From Citrus sinensis (lineage: Eukaryota > Streptophyta > Magnoliopsida > Sapindales > Rutaceae), in contig NC_068556.1 of assembly GCF_022201045.2 (NCBI RefSeq), positions 1,404,001-1,468,000 of the forward strand: a stretch of 64,000 nt of DNA. The letters are read 5' to 3'. Below are positions 46,301 to 59,886 of this stretch, piece by piece. Numbering within the stretch: position 1 is the first letter of the stretch; the number at the start of each line of letters is the position of its first letter. The translations under genes were made by a program, and so were the position numbers. Under the pieces are notes generated by a model that did not search any database, was not told where the DNA came from, and saw only the letters and a program-made list of their open reading frames with translations.

Positions 46301-49300
46301 AAAGCAAAATATATAAGAATAGAGGGAAAATTTTGACATTCTGTGCGCTATTGAGATGGCAAAGAAAGCCTATGAGACTTTCAGGAACTTTGATTGAAAA
46401 AACTTAAGCAAAAATTCACTACATATGACAAAAAGGAAGCAATATACCTAAAATATGGGCTTTTTGTCAGGTCACGACAAATGCACATTAGTGAATATTA
46501 TCATTTACTTGCAAAAATGCATCGATCATGTGGCAGAAGATACAGATAATGCACAAGTGAAAAAAAAAAAAAAACTATTCTAAAGATGAAGATATCTAAC
46601 GTGTTTTACTACCATGACAGCTGCCTGTGTGATTACACATACAATTAAATTCAGCCATGGTTTAAAAGTTAAGGCCAAATTTATGCTATTCACCTAGAGT
46701 TTATTAAATTCAAAGCTTACCACCAAAAAAGTTCATTAAGTTCAACACTTACCACATTTGCTTTGGGATGGGAAGCTCCAGATACATCAAAAGCACTCAT
46801 GGTGTCAACATTTGGGCATCGTGTTCCAGGCGTCCAGAGACCACAGACCATATGAACCCACTGCTTAACAGTTGAATCAAATGCCCCAGCAGTAATGCTG
46901 TTATGTACCTTCACGTTATTAGCATTGCCCGAGGATTTCTGAAGAACATCCAATTGATTTGGAAAATCCATTTTCCAAGCAGCAGTACTTAGTGGCTCAG
47001 TATTTACAGGTCTAGAAACAGGAAGCATACTGCTTTCAAGCATAGGCCCAGAGGAATGCAACATATTGAGATCGTCTTCCATGATTTGAGCTGAAGAGAC
47101 AGCATTCTTGTGCCTACTGTCAGTTTCAATATTCCAAGCTTTCAAAAGGCCTTTCACAATTGTGCGACTTCGCAACGCACAAGTCATTGCCCCACCACCA
47201 TAACCACAAAGAACACAAACCTAGTGAGAAGTATTAAAGAAACTCAGTGTAAGTAGGCAACAAAATGAGATCAAATATGCATCTAGCGACTTCAAATGTG
47301 CCAAACTCATCCCTAAAGAAACCAAAATTACCAGATCAAAAGCAGTTTGACAAACATTGAATAATCTTGTAAACGAGCAAAATCTATACATTTTATTATA
47401 AATATTAGGTTATCAATCATAAAATGTTCCCACACTTAAACAAATATGCTCTGAGGACTTAATGCAGCTATCTATCCCTTTTCTCCCCACCTCAATTTCA
47501 AACAAATTCAAAAACATCAGATGGTAATTTCAAAACTAGGAAACAAATTTGGACCCAAAGTTACATAACTATGAAGTTGTGATCCATTATATGGATGTGA
47601 GAAACATAACCCCTACTACTCTCAAAACACTCTAGTTGGAAACATTGGTAGCAGGGTTATGTGCATCTTACCAAGAGATTATACAACAACACCGTATAAG
47701 ACACAGCACAGGAAATGCAGTTCATTACAGAATGCCTAAAACTGCATGAAAAAACATTTATTATTTAAAGTAAAAGCCAGGTCTTACTATATCTCTAGAA
47801 TTGGTTCTGCATGGTCTGCAATACCAGTGGCCTTTAGGAACTTTGGAAACACCGTAGCAAGCCTGATGCACCTACATATCATGACCCTAATTAGTACAAT
47901 AAAACCTCTATAAAATAATATTGTTGGGACTAAGAAAAAATATCATCTTAGCAGGGTTTTTTTATTTATCGATAAATGAATAATTATTAATTTAAGAGTT
48001 TTATATTTTAATTACTTGTGTCATCTTGGTATGTGTATTATTCCTTTGACCTAGATTCATGTACGAATTTCAAAAGCTATCATGTATATAAAAAATATAT
48101 ATATTAATAAATGTTATGAACATGTACATAGAAGCCCAAAAATTAACGTAAATACATGGTACATAGACATAAAATTGTTGTACGTACTTCTCAAATTTAA
48201 TACCCTAGAAGATAAAGTGTTTTAGAATAGATGCTTAAAGTACATAGAACATGAACTCTACAAATATATTGGTCACTAGTTTTATGTTTACTCTCAAATC
48301 ATTAGAATTTTTTAAAAGAGTTGAAGTGAGAAAATTAGAGTTGTCAAGAAAAAAGCCCTTTAATATTATGAATTTTATATGTTAATTATTATTAGTATTT
48401 TTGTATTTGACTAATTATTAATTTATATTTTCATTGGACCCTAAAGGATTTGAAAAAAAAAAAAATTATCTCATGCATTTAGTGAGATTATTAATTTAGT
48501 ACATTGGCCCAAGTAGAGACCAGAAGATTTTAATATTTAATCAAGGTTATTAAGTTATCCAACATTCATATATCAAGGTTTTACTAATGGAATAATAGTG
48601 AGAGATTCAGAAGAAATAGAATTGAAATAGTGCTGAACTGCCACTTACTTTGATAAAACATCGACTGCATTCTATTAAGCAATTGATTTCATCTTTGTTT
48701 GAGCCTCCACACACACAGCAGAATGCATCTGAATCCATAACATAAAGAGATCTGTGCTCTGGATTCAATCTGTATTACCATAAGATCAAAATAACCATCA
48801 GTATACTTAAACTAGCTATGATAGATATACATAATTACATACGAATATCAATTACTATATTTCATAGGAATTCTGTCAGTATAAATAATCTAATCAGACA
48901 TCTTTGAGTATCAACTTCCTTACTTTTCAGAATTAACTTCGCTCGATGCACGAATGTTTTGCTTGCTACCCACAGCATTTTTCGAAACTTTCCCCGCTTC
49001 CATTTTAGGCATGCATTTTGAGATCTTCACAAGGGAAAAGCTTTCGGAAGTGGATTTTTTTCCTGGTAATTAAAAGTATTAGTACTGTAAAATGAAGTGT
49101 TAAATAAGGAACCATGGGATGAACCAAGTAGCAAAATAAACAAGTTTGGTCACATAAGACCAATTGACACGAGGTTATATTGACTTGTGAAATGAGCTAA
49201 ACCCACTCTTCTTAACTGACTCCATGAAAGCACTAAAGGGCAAAAATCAACATCTGGAATAGACTGGAACTCTGAAAAGCACTAGCAAGTTCAGTCACCA

Positions 49301-52300
49301 GAAAGTCAGGATGGCTGCAGGATATCCCCTTAAGGCTAGCAATATAAATAAAATAAAAAGGTTTAATGACATGCATGCAGAAATACCAATTGTCAATCAA
49401 CCTTCTGACCACATGGGTCAAAGGTCATAGATCAACACATTGAACTGACTGTAGTAATCAAAAGCACTAGCAGCTTCAGTCAATCGAATGTGCAGGTGAC
49501 TGTTTGAACTGCCTAGGTAGGCAATTATACTGTAAATGTTCACTATTGTAGATAAAGCAGTATTTAGTGATAATAGTTAGGTCTTACTTATTTACATAAT
49601 CTCTTGGCAATGAATCAGTCAACTTGAATTCTAATTTTTACTAATGGCATCAACAATACTCAAAAGAAAAAACATAAAAATGATATTGGTATAACTACCA
49701 TTATCTGTTAGCTCACAAAGACTGCGCTTCCGTATTTCCTTGCTCTTGGGCTTTGATTTAGTAAAAACCTTTCTGTTCAACTTACTGCAGTTTTTCTTGC
49801 TTTTATGATCAAGTTTTTTCTCCAACATTGAGTTCTCCTCATCAACACCATTGGTGAACATCTTCTCATCTTCTTCTAAAGAAAGGTCAACGTTCATTTC
49901 ATTACAAATAGAAGAATGATGGATCGCACTTTTTTCTTCTTTCAAGTTAGAGAATCCATTGTAACCAGCATCACTTCCGCAAAAGATAGCCTTCTTCAAC
50001 TCATCAGGGAAAGTTTGTTTAGAGTCACAAGTATTTGGGAGTGTATCTCTTCTAGAAGTTTTAAGAATCCTACTTAGAGGAACTATTTTCGCAGGCCGCG
50101 ATACATCTCCAATCAGTTCATTACATATTTCACCATATTTACCACATACAACAGGCCTTACCTTCCTTGAACAAATATTTACCTCACCACTAGACAATGC
50201 CTTCATACAACCAAATGACCTGCATCTCACACCATCTTTGGTGTGCACATGCGTTGGTTCTGCCATCTGAGACTTCCTAGTACAATCTGAAGTCCACGCC
50301 CTTCCAAACTCCTTAATACCAGAAAACTCGTGGATTTTGCAAGGATTAGCTTCTATCTGATAATCATTTCCATCTCTATCATCATAAATCATATGGAGAT
50401 CTCTTTTACGAAAAAGTTCTTTGGATGAAGACAATGACCTTCCACATTTAGAAATAGGTTGAGGTGAACAAGCACCAGATATACATGTTTCCTGAAAAGA
50501 TGGGTTATGCATTTCCACATCTTCAGATGAGAAAGGCAAAGAGTCCGTACCTTTAGGATATTTGTAAGGTACAGTAGAAGGGCCTCCAGTTGGACACTGT
50601 GGCACCAGCATCTTGATTTTCCTTGCTCTCTTTTTCTTCCCAGTTTTGACGCCTCTCTCAATTTTTTTGAAATTGATCTTACCATGAACAGCAAGCCTGG
50701 TATGGGTTTGCTTCCTGTTCTTTTTCCATGTCAATGAATTTAGGAGCTTAAGCTCATCAAGAAGACTACGAGATGATAGATTGTTAATATTTTTGGAAGA
50801 TCCTTCCTTACTCAAGTTAGTCTTACAATTGGAGCCAAGGAACTCAGCACTTCTCTCACTTTCAAGTGCATCATCTGATGACCAGCATTTGTCAATTCCG
50901 GATCCTTCATCGACTATATGTTTGTTTATATATCTGGCATTCCCAACATCTGGAGTAGTAGAATCTAAATTGTTGCCCTGAACTGATGTGTGGGTAACAG
51001 CAGCAGCAGAACATCCTGACGAAATATTAGACATTTCTTGCTCTTTCAAGGAGTCACGTATCTTCATGGTTCCATAAGAGCATTTAGAAGTGGCATCTCC
51101 AAGCTGTCCATCTATGTTTCCTCTCCCATCTAACAAATCTTCTGCTGACAGGTCTAAACATGCCACAGTAGAAACCCCTTTATACTTGCTTGGCACATCT
51201 TTCCACTGAGAAGCATGACAGACATTACTCTTACGTACTTGCCCTGTCACTTTTGCCCTTTGATCTGAGGAAATTATTTTTTCCCTCAGATCAGTGCCAT
51301 CTTTCACAAACTCTGAAGCAACTAACGTAGGGGTTACGCCATTGACATTTCCCACCTGGTCCTTGAAGGTATTTGGAGCATTTCCAATTCTTGACTCACA
51401 ATTGCCACCCAAACACTTACTATAAGCTGTACAGCTACAGTGGCCCTGAAAATATGCACAGGATACTCCTGGATAGCATTTTGCATTTTCAATTGATGAA
51501 CTGATGTGTTCACTTCTGCCAAGTTTGAAAAATTATATTGAAAATTGATGTTAAAAGGGTTAAAGAGGATAGCCTGACACGGTATTGAAAATACAAATAA
51601 ATCTAGGTCATAAGCTTGACAAATCCAAAAAAACAAAGGGAATCAAAAAGGTTATACATATGAATCTTACATCCCGAAGAAATAATATGGACAGTGATTA
51701 TGGGTTCAAGATCTAAAAGAATATGATAGTTCCAAACTAACCTCAATGGAAGCTGTTTATTCGAAGGAGGATCATGAGGAAATTGGCACTGCAGGTCAAT
51801 TTCTCTAGAAAGCAATGGATTCCCACAGATCCAAGTTGAGAATTCACAAGAGTTGTTCAAATCTGGACAACCACAAAATTATCATACAACTTCATACTAC
51901 AACTGGAATAAATGGATCATAAGAAGGTAATAACTCAAATTTTACAACAAAGAAGAGAATGTAAAAGTTCTTGCCTGCTATAGGGCTTGATTTCTCAATA
52001 TTTACACCCAGCTTAGTATAAGCACTAGATGTGGGTGATAGCATGGCAACTGCAGAACTATCTCGTTGACTGGTAATATTAGGTCCAGGTGTCTGTTCTC
52101 CAAATGCTGATGGCCCAACCAATGGGCGTATGTTGACATTAGAAAAGTTACTTGTTCTCCCAGTCTCTTGGTCCATCCCAAGGGAAGATATTGCTTGCTG
52201 CTGCTTGGAGAGCTCCAGTATCTGCCTCAATGCAAGGAATCTCATATTATCATCAAGCAAATAAGGGCTTACACCAGTTCCCTCTACTGTTGGGATAGCT

Positions 52301-55300
52301 GGTGCCATCCCCTGCATAGAGGCTGAAGTAGCAAGGGGAGAGGCCATCGAGACTGCTTGTGATTGCAGAAGTTGTGATGAACCCCATGGTGAACCCTTCG
52401 ATGTGAGAAAAAGATGATCAGTATGTCTACTGCTCCCAAGAGAAGGTACCTTCTCGGGATAGTTAAAAAGGTTTCGAGCATCAAATGCATCTGGTGGCAC
52501 ACCAGATGACTGATGTGAATAATAGATCTTGTCATGCACAACAGAAGAACAAGGATCCTTGCTGCCACCCATAGCTACTGGGCAAGTGCACCGGCTCTCC
52601 TGCTGCTTTTCGATATTAGAAACTGAATCTATTTTGGCATAAGAGCCATCTGCAGTACATCCTACCCCCTTACCCTTGTCCTCAATTCTGAAGAAACCCA
52701 ACTCAGAAACATTCAATTGCCTTTCTGAACCATCAACAACAGTCCAGGGAACACGAACTGGGTTAGACTTGGCAGAATAAGGCTCACAATGAACTGACTT
52801 AGGTATGATATGATCACTACTGACCATGTGATTATTAGCTTTAGAGTTTGCATTCATCTCGGGTGCTGTACTCACATGTGCTAATGATGGAACCATAGAA
52901 GTTTTGGTTACATTGCCATCAAATTTATCCAGTTTGGTGGTATCTGTGACATTAGATATTCCAAATACATGGCGACCAATGTTCAAATTGCTTACATTTC
53001 TTGCAGATAAATTTGCAGGGCCGGCAGAGCACTGGAACTTTTGCCTGAGTGCCACTCTTTCCCCACAATAAGCTGCTGCATAATTAAAAAACTAATCCTT
53101 CAACAAATTTTCATCCATAAAGCAATTCATATGAACATGCTAATATTGAAAGAAGATACATACCATAAATAATATGCTAAGTAAAAATGTTTTATGACGC
53201 ACCATTATTAGTCATCTGCTCCAGGAAAAGTGACCTGGGTTGAGCAACAACTGTGTCTAATAACTTTGGTTCGGTGACTAATGGAACTGAATTTCCTGAA
53301 GATTGACTTTGTTGATATGGTTGCCCAAGCCTCAACTCTATGTTCGATGAAGTAGCAACCCTCTCTGCAATAACTGGATCACATGCATTTTTTATTTTGC
53401 TGACATCATAATTTTCATTATAAGTTCTTGAATTTTGTGCAGGGTTGGTGATGCACGGGTCTCTGGACTTGAGAAAAGAATCAATGTAAGCATGTATGGA
53501 CTGTAAGCCACCATCTGGTCCGCTATCCACAAACTTCGAAGATGTTGAACACCTAGACGTTTGGCACTCCATCACTAGGTTAGTACTTTCCCGACTATTA
53601 CTGTGATCTTTATCACGAAAAGCATCAATCACTGAATTCTTGTCAGTATAAGGGTTCTTTGGATAAACAATGCTGTCCCAGGGCTGTCCTCGCTTTATTA
53701 AACCCCCAGATGAACTGACCAGTTTAGCTAAGTCAGAATAGTTGGGCATGTTGGATGCAGCCATGCTAGATTTCACCAAACCAGCCGGTGCTGATAACGC
53801 TTCAGGCCAATCCCATCCAGTCTGATCATCTGGAACCCTGATCTAAAGCATCATAAAAACATCACCACCCAGTGTTCTCGTTGCTTCAAACACATGCCAA
53901 TAAGAAATACAACTCTCAATTCCAAAGATAAAGAAAAATGAGAAGCTAAAGAACTATAAGGTCCCAAGAAATACTCACTTTCAATAGTTGTTGTACATGA
54001 GTATAACATAACATATGTGAGCATGCCTATGGAATGTAACTATAAATACAACCAATACCACCACTCTATGTCATAAGGCCGACTCTCTTGTTAAATAAAC
54101 AAAGACACCTTGCATGCTATCAGCTAGACAGACACAATAACTCAATGAGTAGTCATAAAACTTAGAAAATTCTTAATTGATTGGCTTTAGAAAACAACTA
54201 TTAATACCCGTTGTTAGAAATTTTTTACAAAGTAAACCCAAGAGCATAAATGATATAAGATCATACTAAAGCCAATTGGTAAAATCTTGCAGGTGGTGCA
54301 ATAGGTCTAGAGTTCAAACCTTGCTCACATGGGTGGAAAGGGGATCTGATTTCCATTCACGCAATACTTGGGGAAAAAATTTCAACTAAATACAATGCTT
54401 AATTTCATACATGCATAAGCATTGAAGATTCACCAATTCATTGCTAGTTAGAATGCCATGTTGTCTCTACCTCAAGGAATATGGTAAAAGCTCTAAGTTG
54501 GACCATTGAAAGTAAGAGCAAGTTTCAAGCATAAGAAAATGGAAGAAAACTCACTCAAGGAGGAAGGGGGAAAAAAAGGTGGCTGACGATAAGAGCAAGT
54601 TTCAAGCATAAGAAAACTCACTAAGGGGGGGGGGGGGGGGGGGAGAGAGGTGGCTCCTAAAACAAAAACTAGTTCATAACTAGACTATCACACTTCACAT
54701 TATCTATCCACATACTTCTTAGTTAATACCCAAACTTTCCTTCATACTTATGTGCATGTATTTACAAGATAACATAGACACACTCTCAAGTATTTATGCA
54801 AAAAAATGCAGCTAAAAGCATATAAACCTTACCCCAAATTTCCGGAAGTAGAGCTTTCGCCACTGAGCAATGGTCTCTCCACTTTCCATACGAACAGCAT
54901 CCCCAGGGTTAACATCATATAATCCTAAATGCTGCAAAATAAAGAAGTTACAACAAATCTTCAAGCACAACACCAGTGCCAAATGCAATGCAAATTGTTT
55001 CCAAAAACATGAAGACTGTACATAATTTAAAGAACACAAAAATCAAGTCAAAACGAAGCAAAATCTACCTCACAAAATTTGGCAACAGATGTGTGAAAAT
55101 GATGGCATGAGCAAACAATACCAAGGAGTCCTGTATTGCTAAGAAGCAGATTCCCGCCTTCTCGAATCGATTTTCAATAAAAAAGAACAAAAAATGTCAG
55201 TATATATCATCTACAACAGTGTCACTTATTTGATGAGAGGAACTAAAGCACTTACTTGCGCCCAAGCAAATTACACGAGGGCATTCGCTGGTACAAGCAG

Positions 55301-55934
55301 ATGGAAGACAAGGCAAAGAAGAATTTGATTGTAGGGGCTCTTTATGTGATATTGGAATACATGAGCTAGGAATCTTTGCTGCATGTCCCAGACTTGTATT
55401 ATGCCATTTTCCTTTTATGGAAGAAAAATCCTTTGCTCTCTCATTACTAGAAACCAACTGATGAATAATTGCCTTAGCAAGGTCTGAACTCTGAAGACTT
55501 ACGTTCACAGTTTCAAGACCATCATGCAAGCCATATTTGGTACTACAATTGGAATTCGCCACAACTCTGGATGAGAAGATGGGGCTTGCCCCATTTTGGA
55601 CATTTTGGTTACTCTGGCATTCAGATAGTAACCCATTAGCAATTGGTGGAACACCACTTCCAACAGAAGTACTGATTACAACTCCACCATCAAAAGGGAG
55701 TTTGCTAGAAGAGGCATTGAAAGATTTCAGATTTGACTGTTCCTTAAAATCACACTGCAACAATGATGGGGGTGCAGAAAGAAGAGCCAAAAATGAATTT
55801 CCCAGTTCAGCATTGCCCTGCCTGCAGGAAGATCCAATCCGGATGTTGGGAACTGAGGAATCTTGCACCTTTCCACGCCCAGAAGATCTTAAACCATGCG
55901 TACCATGAGGATAAGAGCAGTAGCCAGAATCCAT
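43350..55934 (-). CDS. Trithorax-type PHD / extended-PHD / SET histone-lysine methyltransferase (2087 aa)
   Basis: Nuclear chromatin protein. Coding exons 5' to 3': 55934-55256, 55160-55069, 54931-54833, 53842-53203, 53075-51975, 51862-51742, 51500-49699, 49062-48924, 48769-48649, 47871-47788, 47220-46753, 45988-45893, 45198-45034, 44912-44733, 44148-44035, 43954-43772, 43657-43613 and 43484-43350. All phases fit and the total is 6264 nt. Order: a Ser/Asn-rich N-half with a short Cys/His segment ([14 protein letters not shown]) and [20 protein letters not shown]; a long low-complexity middle with Lys-rich stretches; a PHD finger (CCVCGG to WYCRPC); an extended PHD ([10 protein letters not shown] to [10 protein letters not shown]) interrupted by about 100 residues; and SET with [31 protein letters not shown] and EEITYDYHF, ending in a post-[11 protein letters not shown]. 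These are the SAM-binding and catalytic motifs, so activity is plausible. It looks like the At1g77800 type (from memory), distinct from ATX1-5, which carry PWWP and FYR domains. Target lysine is not deducible. Confidence 0.88.
54268..54382 (+). mobile_element. tRNA-derived SINE fragment in an intron of the SET gene
   Basis: In the intron between coding exons 3 and 4, antisense to the gene. CAATTGGTAAAATCTTGCAG gives an A-box-like element and AGAGTTCAAACCTTG (54309-54323) a B-box, at tRNA-like spacing. TCACATGGGTGG and GATTTCCATTCACGCAAT follow, which I recognise as a recurrent plant SINE body. The tail is AT-rich. It is unlikely to be a functional tRNA because the acceptor stem does not pair. 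Confidence 0.6.
54513..54656. repeat. Imperfect tandem duplication with a G19 run (SET gene intron)
   Basis: TAAGAGCAAGTTTCAAGCAT occurs at 54513 and again at 54590. Each copy is followed by AAGAAAA, CTCACT, a G-rich stretch and AGGTGGCT. In the second copy the G-rich part has expanded to 19 consecutive G (54625-54643). Confidence 0.9.
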
Positions 55935-56800
55935 CTCCCTCTATATTGAAATGAAAAATAAATTCATAAGTCCAAGGAGATGCCAAACCAAGTAGTAAAC
56001 AGAAACAATCCATACATATCTGCACTGTTCCACGCACTGAGAAATCAGTTCATTACCGTCAATAAAAACTACTATTTGATTGAATAACACAAAGTTCAAA
56101 CAAATCATAACTTCTAATAATACAAATTTTAAGGAAAGGACACAAATACTTGAACATTACAAACAAAACGAAACACTCCTCCAATTTCTTTCTTTCGTTC
56201 TATTACAGTGAATTATGTTTCTCCTACTTTACTTTCTGTAAGACATTTCAGTGCCATATATGTGACAATATCGTAAAACAAAAAAAAAAAAAAAAATAGT
56301 TTCATGTAAACTCTTGTCCATGAAGAGAAGTTCTCACTATTGGCCAACTTGCCTAAACAATAACAGTAACAACAGGTAAGTAACAATGAAACGACAGCGC
56401 ATTATCGTCAAACCTGATTTCGGGTTTCCAGTGATGTTGATGAGGCCATTGGTTGCGTCGATGAACCACATTTTATCTGCCATGAATTTTCCATCCCTCG
56501 CTACTCTCAAAACCCTAATCCTAACCTTTCTCCATAAAAAACACAAAATAAAATAAATCTCAAAAAAAACAAAAATATTATCACTAAAATCAGAGGCCAA
56601 GCCAAAATGCCCGGCCAGAGTTTCAAATTGACACACTGTTGAAGTTAAGCAACGAATAAACCCTAAATTTTGCAGCCAAAAAAAGTGAGAGAGCGATAAA
56701 AGTTGTAAGGAGTGGTAGAGAGGAGTTGCAGAAACTGAGGAAAAAATGAAAGAGACTTTACAGAGAGAGCGAGAGTGTGATTAAAGAATCTGCAAAATTG
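55935..56800 (-). promoter_or_regulatory. 5' leader exon, leader intron and promoter region of the SET gene
   Basis: The main ATG lies 7 bases into an exon that begins at 55940 after a TTCAATATAG acceptor. A likely leader exon ends at 56414 (donor GTTTGAC) and contains an upstream ATG at 56483 that opens a frame overlapping the main one. The motif TAAACCCTAAA near 56658-56668 resembles a telo-box. The transcription start is not determinable. Confidence 0.55.
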
Positions 56801-59800
56801 AAGCACCTCGAGGCAGGATTTGACTAGACGCTGACAAGTTGACGCGTGTAATGTGTTGAGTAAATGTGAACGGTTGGATCTGGGATTCTGGCGATGGCAT
56901 AAATTGGTGGAAGAGTGTGGGCCGTTGATTGTGAATACAGCTGGTATTTATTCCGCAAGGCAAAATAAAGTGAATAGACACTGTACCGTTCCAGGAAAAA
57001 AAAACAAAACAATTAGGTCACGCCCGCGAAAGGGTGAGGTTACTGAGACGTGTTATAAGGGCATTGGCGGGAGTTGCAGAGGTGGGGAAATTTCTAGTGG
57101 GGTCCGCTTAATGGCTGTGCTTGGATGATAGGAAGCATATTCTCGTGCCAAGTACAAAAATGCTCATTTCACCCACACTTGGGAGCAAGGCAAATCCTAG
57201 CCCTCTTACTAGCTTAGCTCAACTTACATCTGTTTTTAAAGAAAAGTATATATATATATATTTTTTTTTTTTATCTGAATCACGGGGTGATTTTAAATTA
57301 TATGTTTAATTCCGTATTATAATTTAGATGAACTCCTATTCGCAATGCAATTAATTAAAATATTATCAAAATAAAATACTGGTCAAAATGATGACTTCAT
57401 ATAAAAATAGGACAAAAATATTTGATTTCGTAATGCAATTAATTGACATATAATTAAAGGTATATACATAAATAGGGCAAAACTATTTGCCACAGGGTTA
57501 ATTACTCGCATCTTTTTGCCTTTTGTCTGGGACAACTAGTTTGTTGAAGAAATATAAAAATAATCTTGCACGCACAAATTTTAAGACACCGACATGTACA
57601 CAATTGTCCGAACATGTGGATTTAGACAACATAATTAAGTCTTCTTTGTTAATGCAATTTTCTATAAAGATGCCAATGCTTATACATATTTGACACAACT
57701 CATTAAATCCACACGAACACAATATAAAATAATTTGATTTTAAGAAGATAGCACTACAACTTTTCTAGAAAAGTGCAATAAAAACATATTAAAAATATAT
57801 TTTTTATAATAAAAATTGAAAATTTACTAAATGGGTGACATGATAATAAAATGGAATAAAATGTGTTGGGTTATCAGTAAAATAATCTTACAAGAACTTA
57901 CAGCCATTTAAATTTGAAACATACTAAATTAAAGAGTTCCAACTTATAACATTTCCCTCAAAAAGAAAAAGGGGCAAGTGAAACTAAATAAGAATGTGCA
58001 TAACATTAAACCATTTCACAAAAAATTATGAGGTTGCAATATCAACCATAGCTCAAATTAAGTTTTATTAACCTTTTGAAATTTAAACAAATGATGGTTT
58101 CGATAATTATTTCAACATAGAAATGAATATGCCGAAATCCCAATCTCACTGTAAATATACTTAATAATCAGCGAGCTCTCAGTTCAATTCTAAAATGATT
58201 GTGAAACAAGTCACTTTAAAAACAAAAATTGATTTGTAAAAATCTCGAAATGGACTAATGGAGCAATTATTTTGTCAACCGGCTGAGTTGATTTCTCAAA
58301 CTCATTGGGCTGGGCCGATTGGGCTGTTTATGAAAGGTGCTGAATCTGTCTCTATATTCCGCATCGGCCTAATCACCGAGCGAATTGAAGGTGCACGTCA
58401 CCAGTGTAGAGTAGAAAAGTTAATGCTTACAAACAAACACATAAATTATGCATGTTTGATTTTTCTTTTTGGATCTAGACATACATAACAAACCATTTTT
58501 TGTACACATCTCCTACCATGAGGAAACCAAATGAATAGATGTGCATGTGCTTCTTTTCATTTTAACAAGAATACTCGGGGGTTTTAAGTGACAAAAACTA
58601 CAATCAACCAGCGCTCAAGTTAAAAATGATGCACTGCCGAAACTCGTGGCCATGTAGGTTTTCTTAATCCTTAATCACTACCCCTTAGTGCTTGAAAACT
58701 TGTAAGTTGGATTAAATCTGTTGTTATCTCATCCATTTGACAAGTGTCTTACAGTCAATCAACGATAATTAAGAAGCTAAGCTATCTTGTAGGGCACCAT
58801 CAGCACGAGCATGAGCTTCAAAAGACTAATGAGTTGGAGAGTTTAGACATGGAACAAAATCCAAATCAAACTCGAACGTAACTGTTTGCAAACTATGTGT
58901 CATTTTCACAAAAGAGATGACCGAGTGTATCTGGCTTGAATAAACTTTTAGAGCCATGATCTTCGATACATGCATATCTTGGACTTGGGAGTCTTCGACC
59001 ACCGGCAAGTAAATGCCAAATCCAAGTTTTGCTATCCTCTCTCTGACTCTTGAGTCGGGGGAAGTTGAAGACATTATTATTTTAAGAAAAAGAGCAATCA
59101 AAGATTCTGGACAAAATTGCGGCTGCTCTACTCAGTATTTATTGTGGGTTTTCAGAAAAAGTTGTGTGATCATCAATCTAATTTCTATTTTTTTGTGCCA
59201 CAAGGGAAGCTGGAAAAATCACAATAGAAAAACAATTATTCCTCCGTTAAATCTCAAGAAACAATAAGCAAAAAGGTATCCCTCCATTAAGCAAGTAGCC
59301 AAATACTCTCAAAAGGGCGTAATATGGATGATTGAAGTATAATGGGGACTCACGACTGGTACAAAAAATGGCAAAATTGTTGTGGTTCCAATTACTGAGA
59401 TTAGTTTTAAATTTGCTTTGGGTTCTCAGTTTCCTATTCATCCTCAATCCTCTAACATTTGATTGAGTATGGCTTTTGAGCGTTTTGAGTTTCTCTGCTT
59501 AAGCTCTAAGGAAATACGCAGTTCACAATAGAATGTGAGATTAAACGGCTAGGGATTCAAGACCGTCCATGAGCTTAATCATTATTACATGATCAAGGCG
59601 AAGCAATTGATCCATTCAAGTTTTCAATCCTCCGAGACACTGTAATTGTAATTGAAATACCGAAACAATTGAAAGATCAAAAATGGCAAATTCATAAAGA
59701 CAATAGAGATGTAATATTAGAAAGATTAAAACAAAGTTTTAATCCACAAAAGCATCACAATCTTTTCTACTCTAAAATGTTGACAGGCAAACCCTCAACT

Positions 59801-59886
59801 CACCCACTTTAGGCACCTATCCAGACTTTCTAACCCCAAAAGCCAAAAAGTGAAAAACACAACAGGAGATAGGAATTATTCTAGTT
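56801..59886. other. Intergenic DNA, no gene called
   Basis: Contains a TA tract plus T run at 57246-57273 and scattered short frames. The 91-codon minus-strand frame at 58826-59101 (starts MIALFLKIIM, includes RVRERIAKLGFGIYLPVVED) looks slightly more protein-like than its neighbours, but I recognise no family, splice partner or promoter for it. Confidence 0.5.

Noticed and set aside
58826..59101. 91-codon minus-strand frame including RVRERIAKLGFGIYLPVVED
   Set aside because: Looks mildly protein-like, but no family, intron partner or promoter was recognised; not enough to call a gene.
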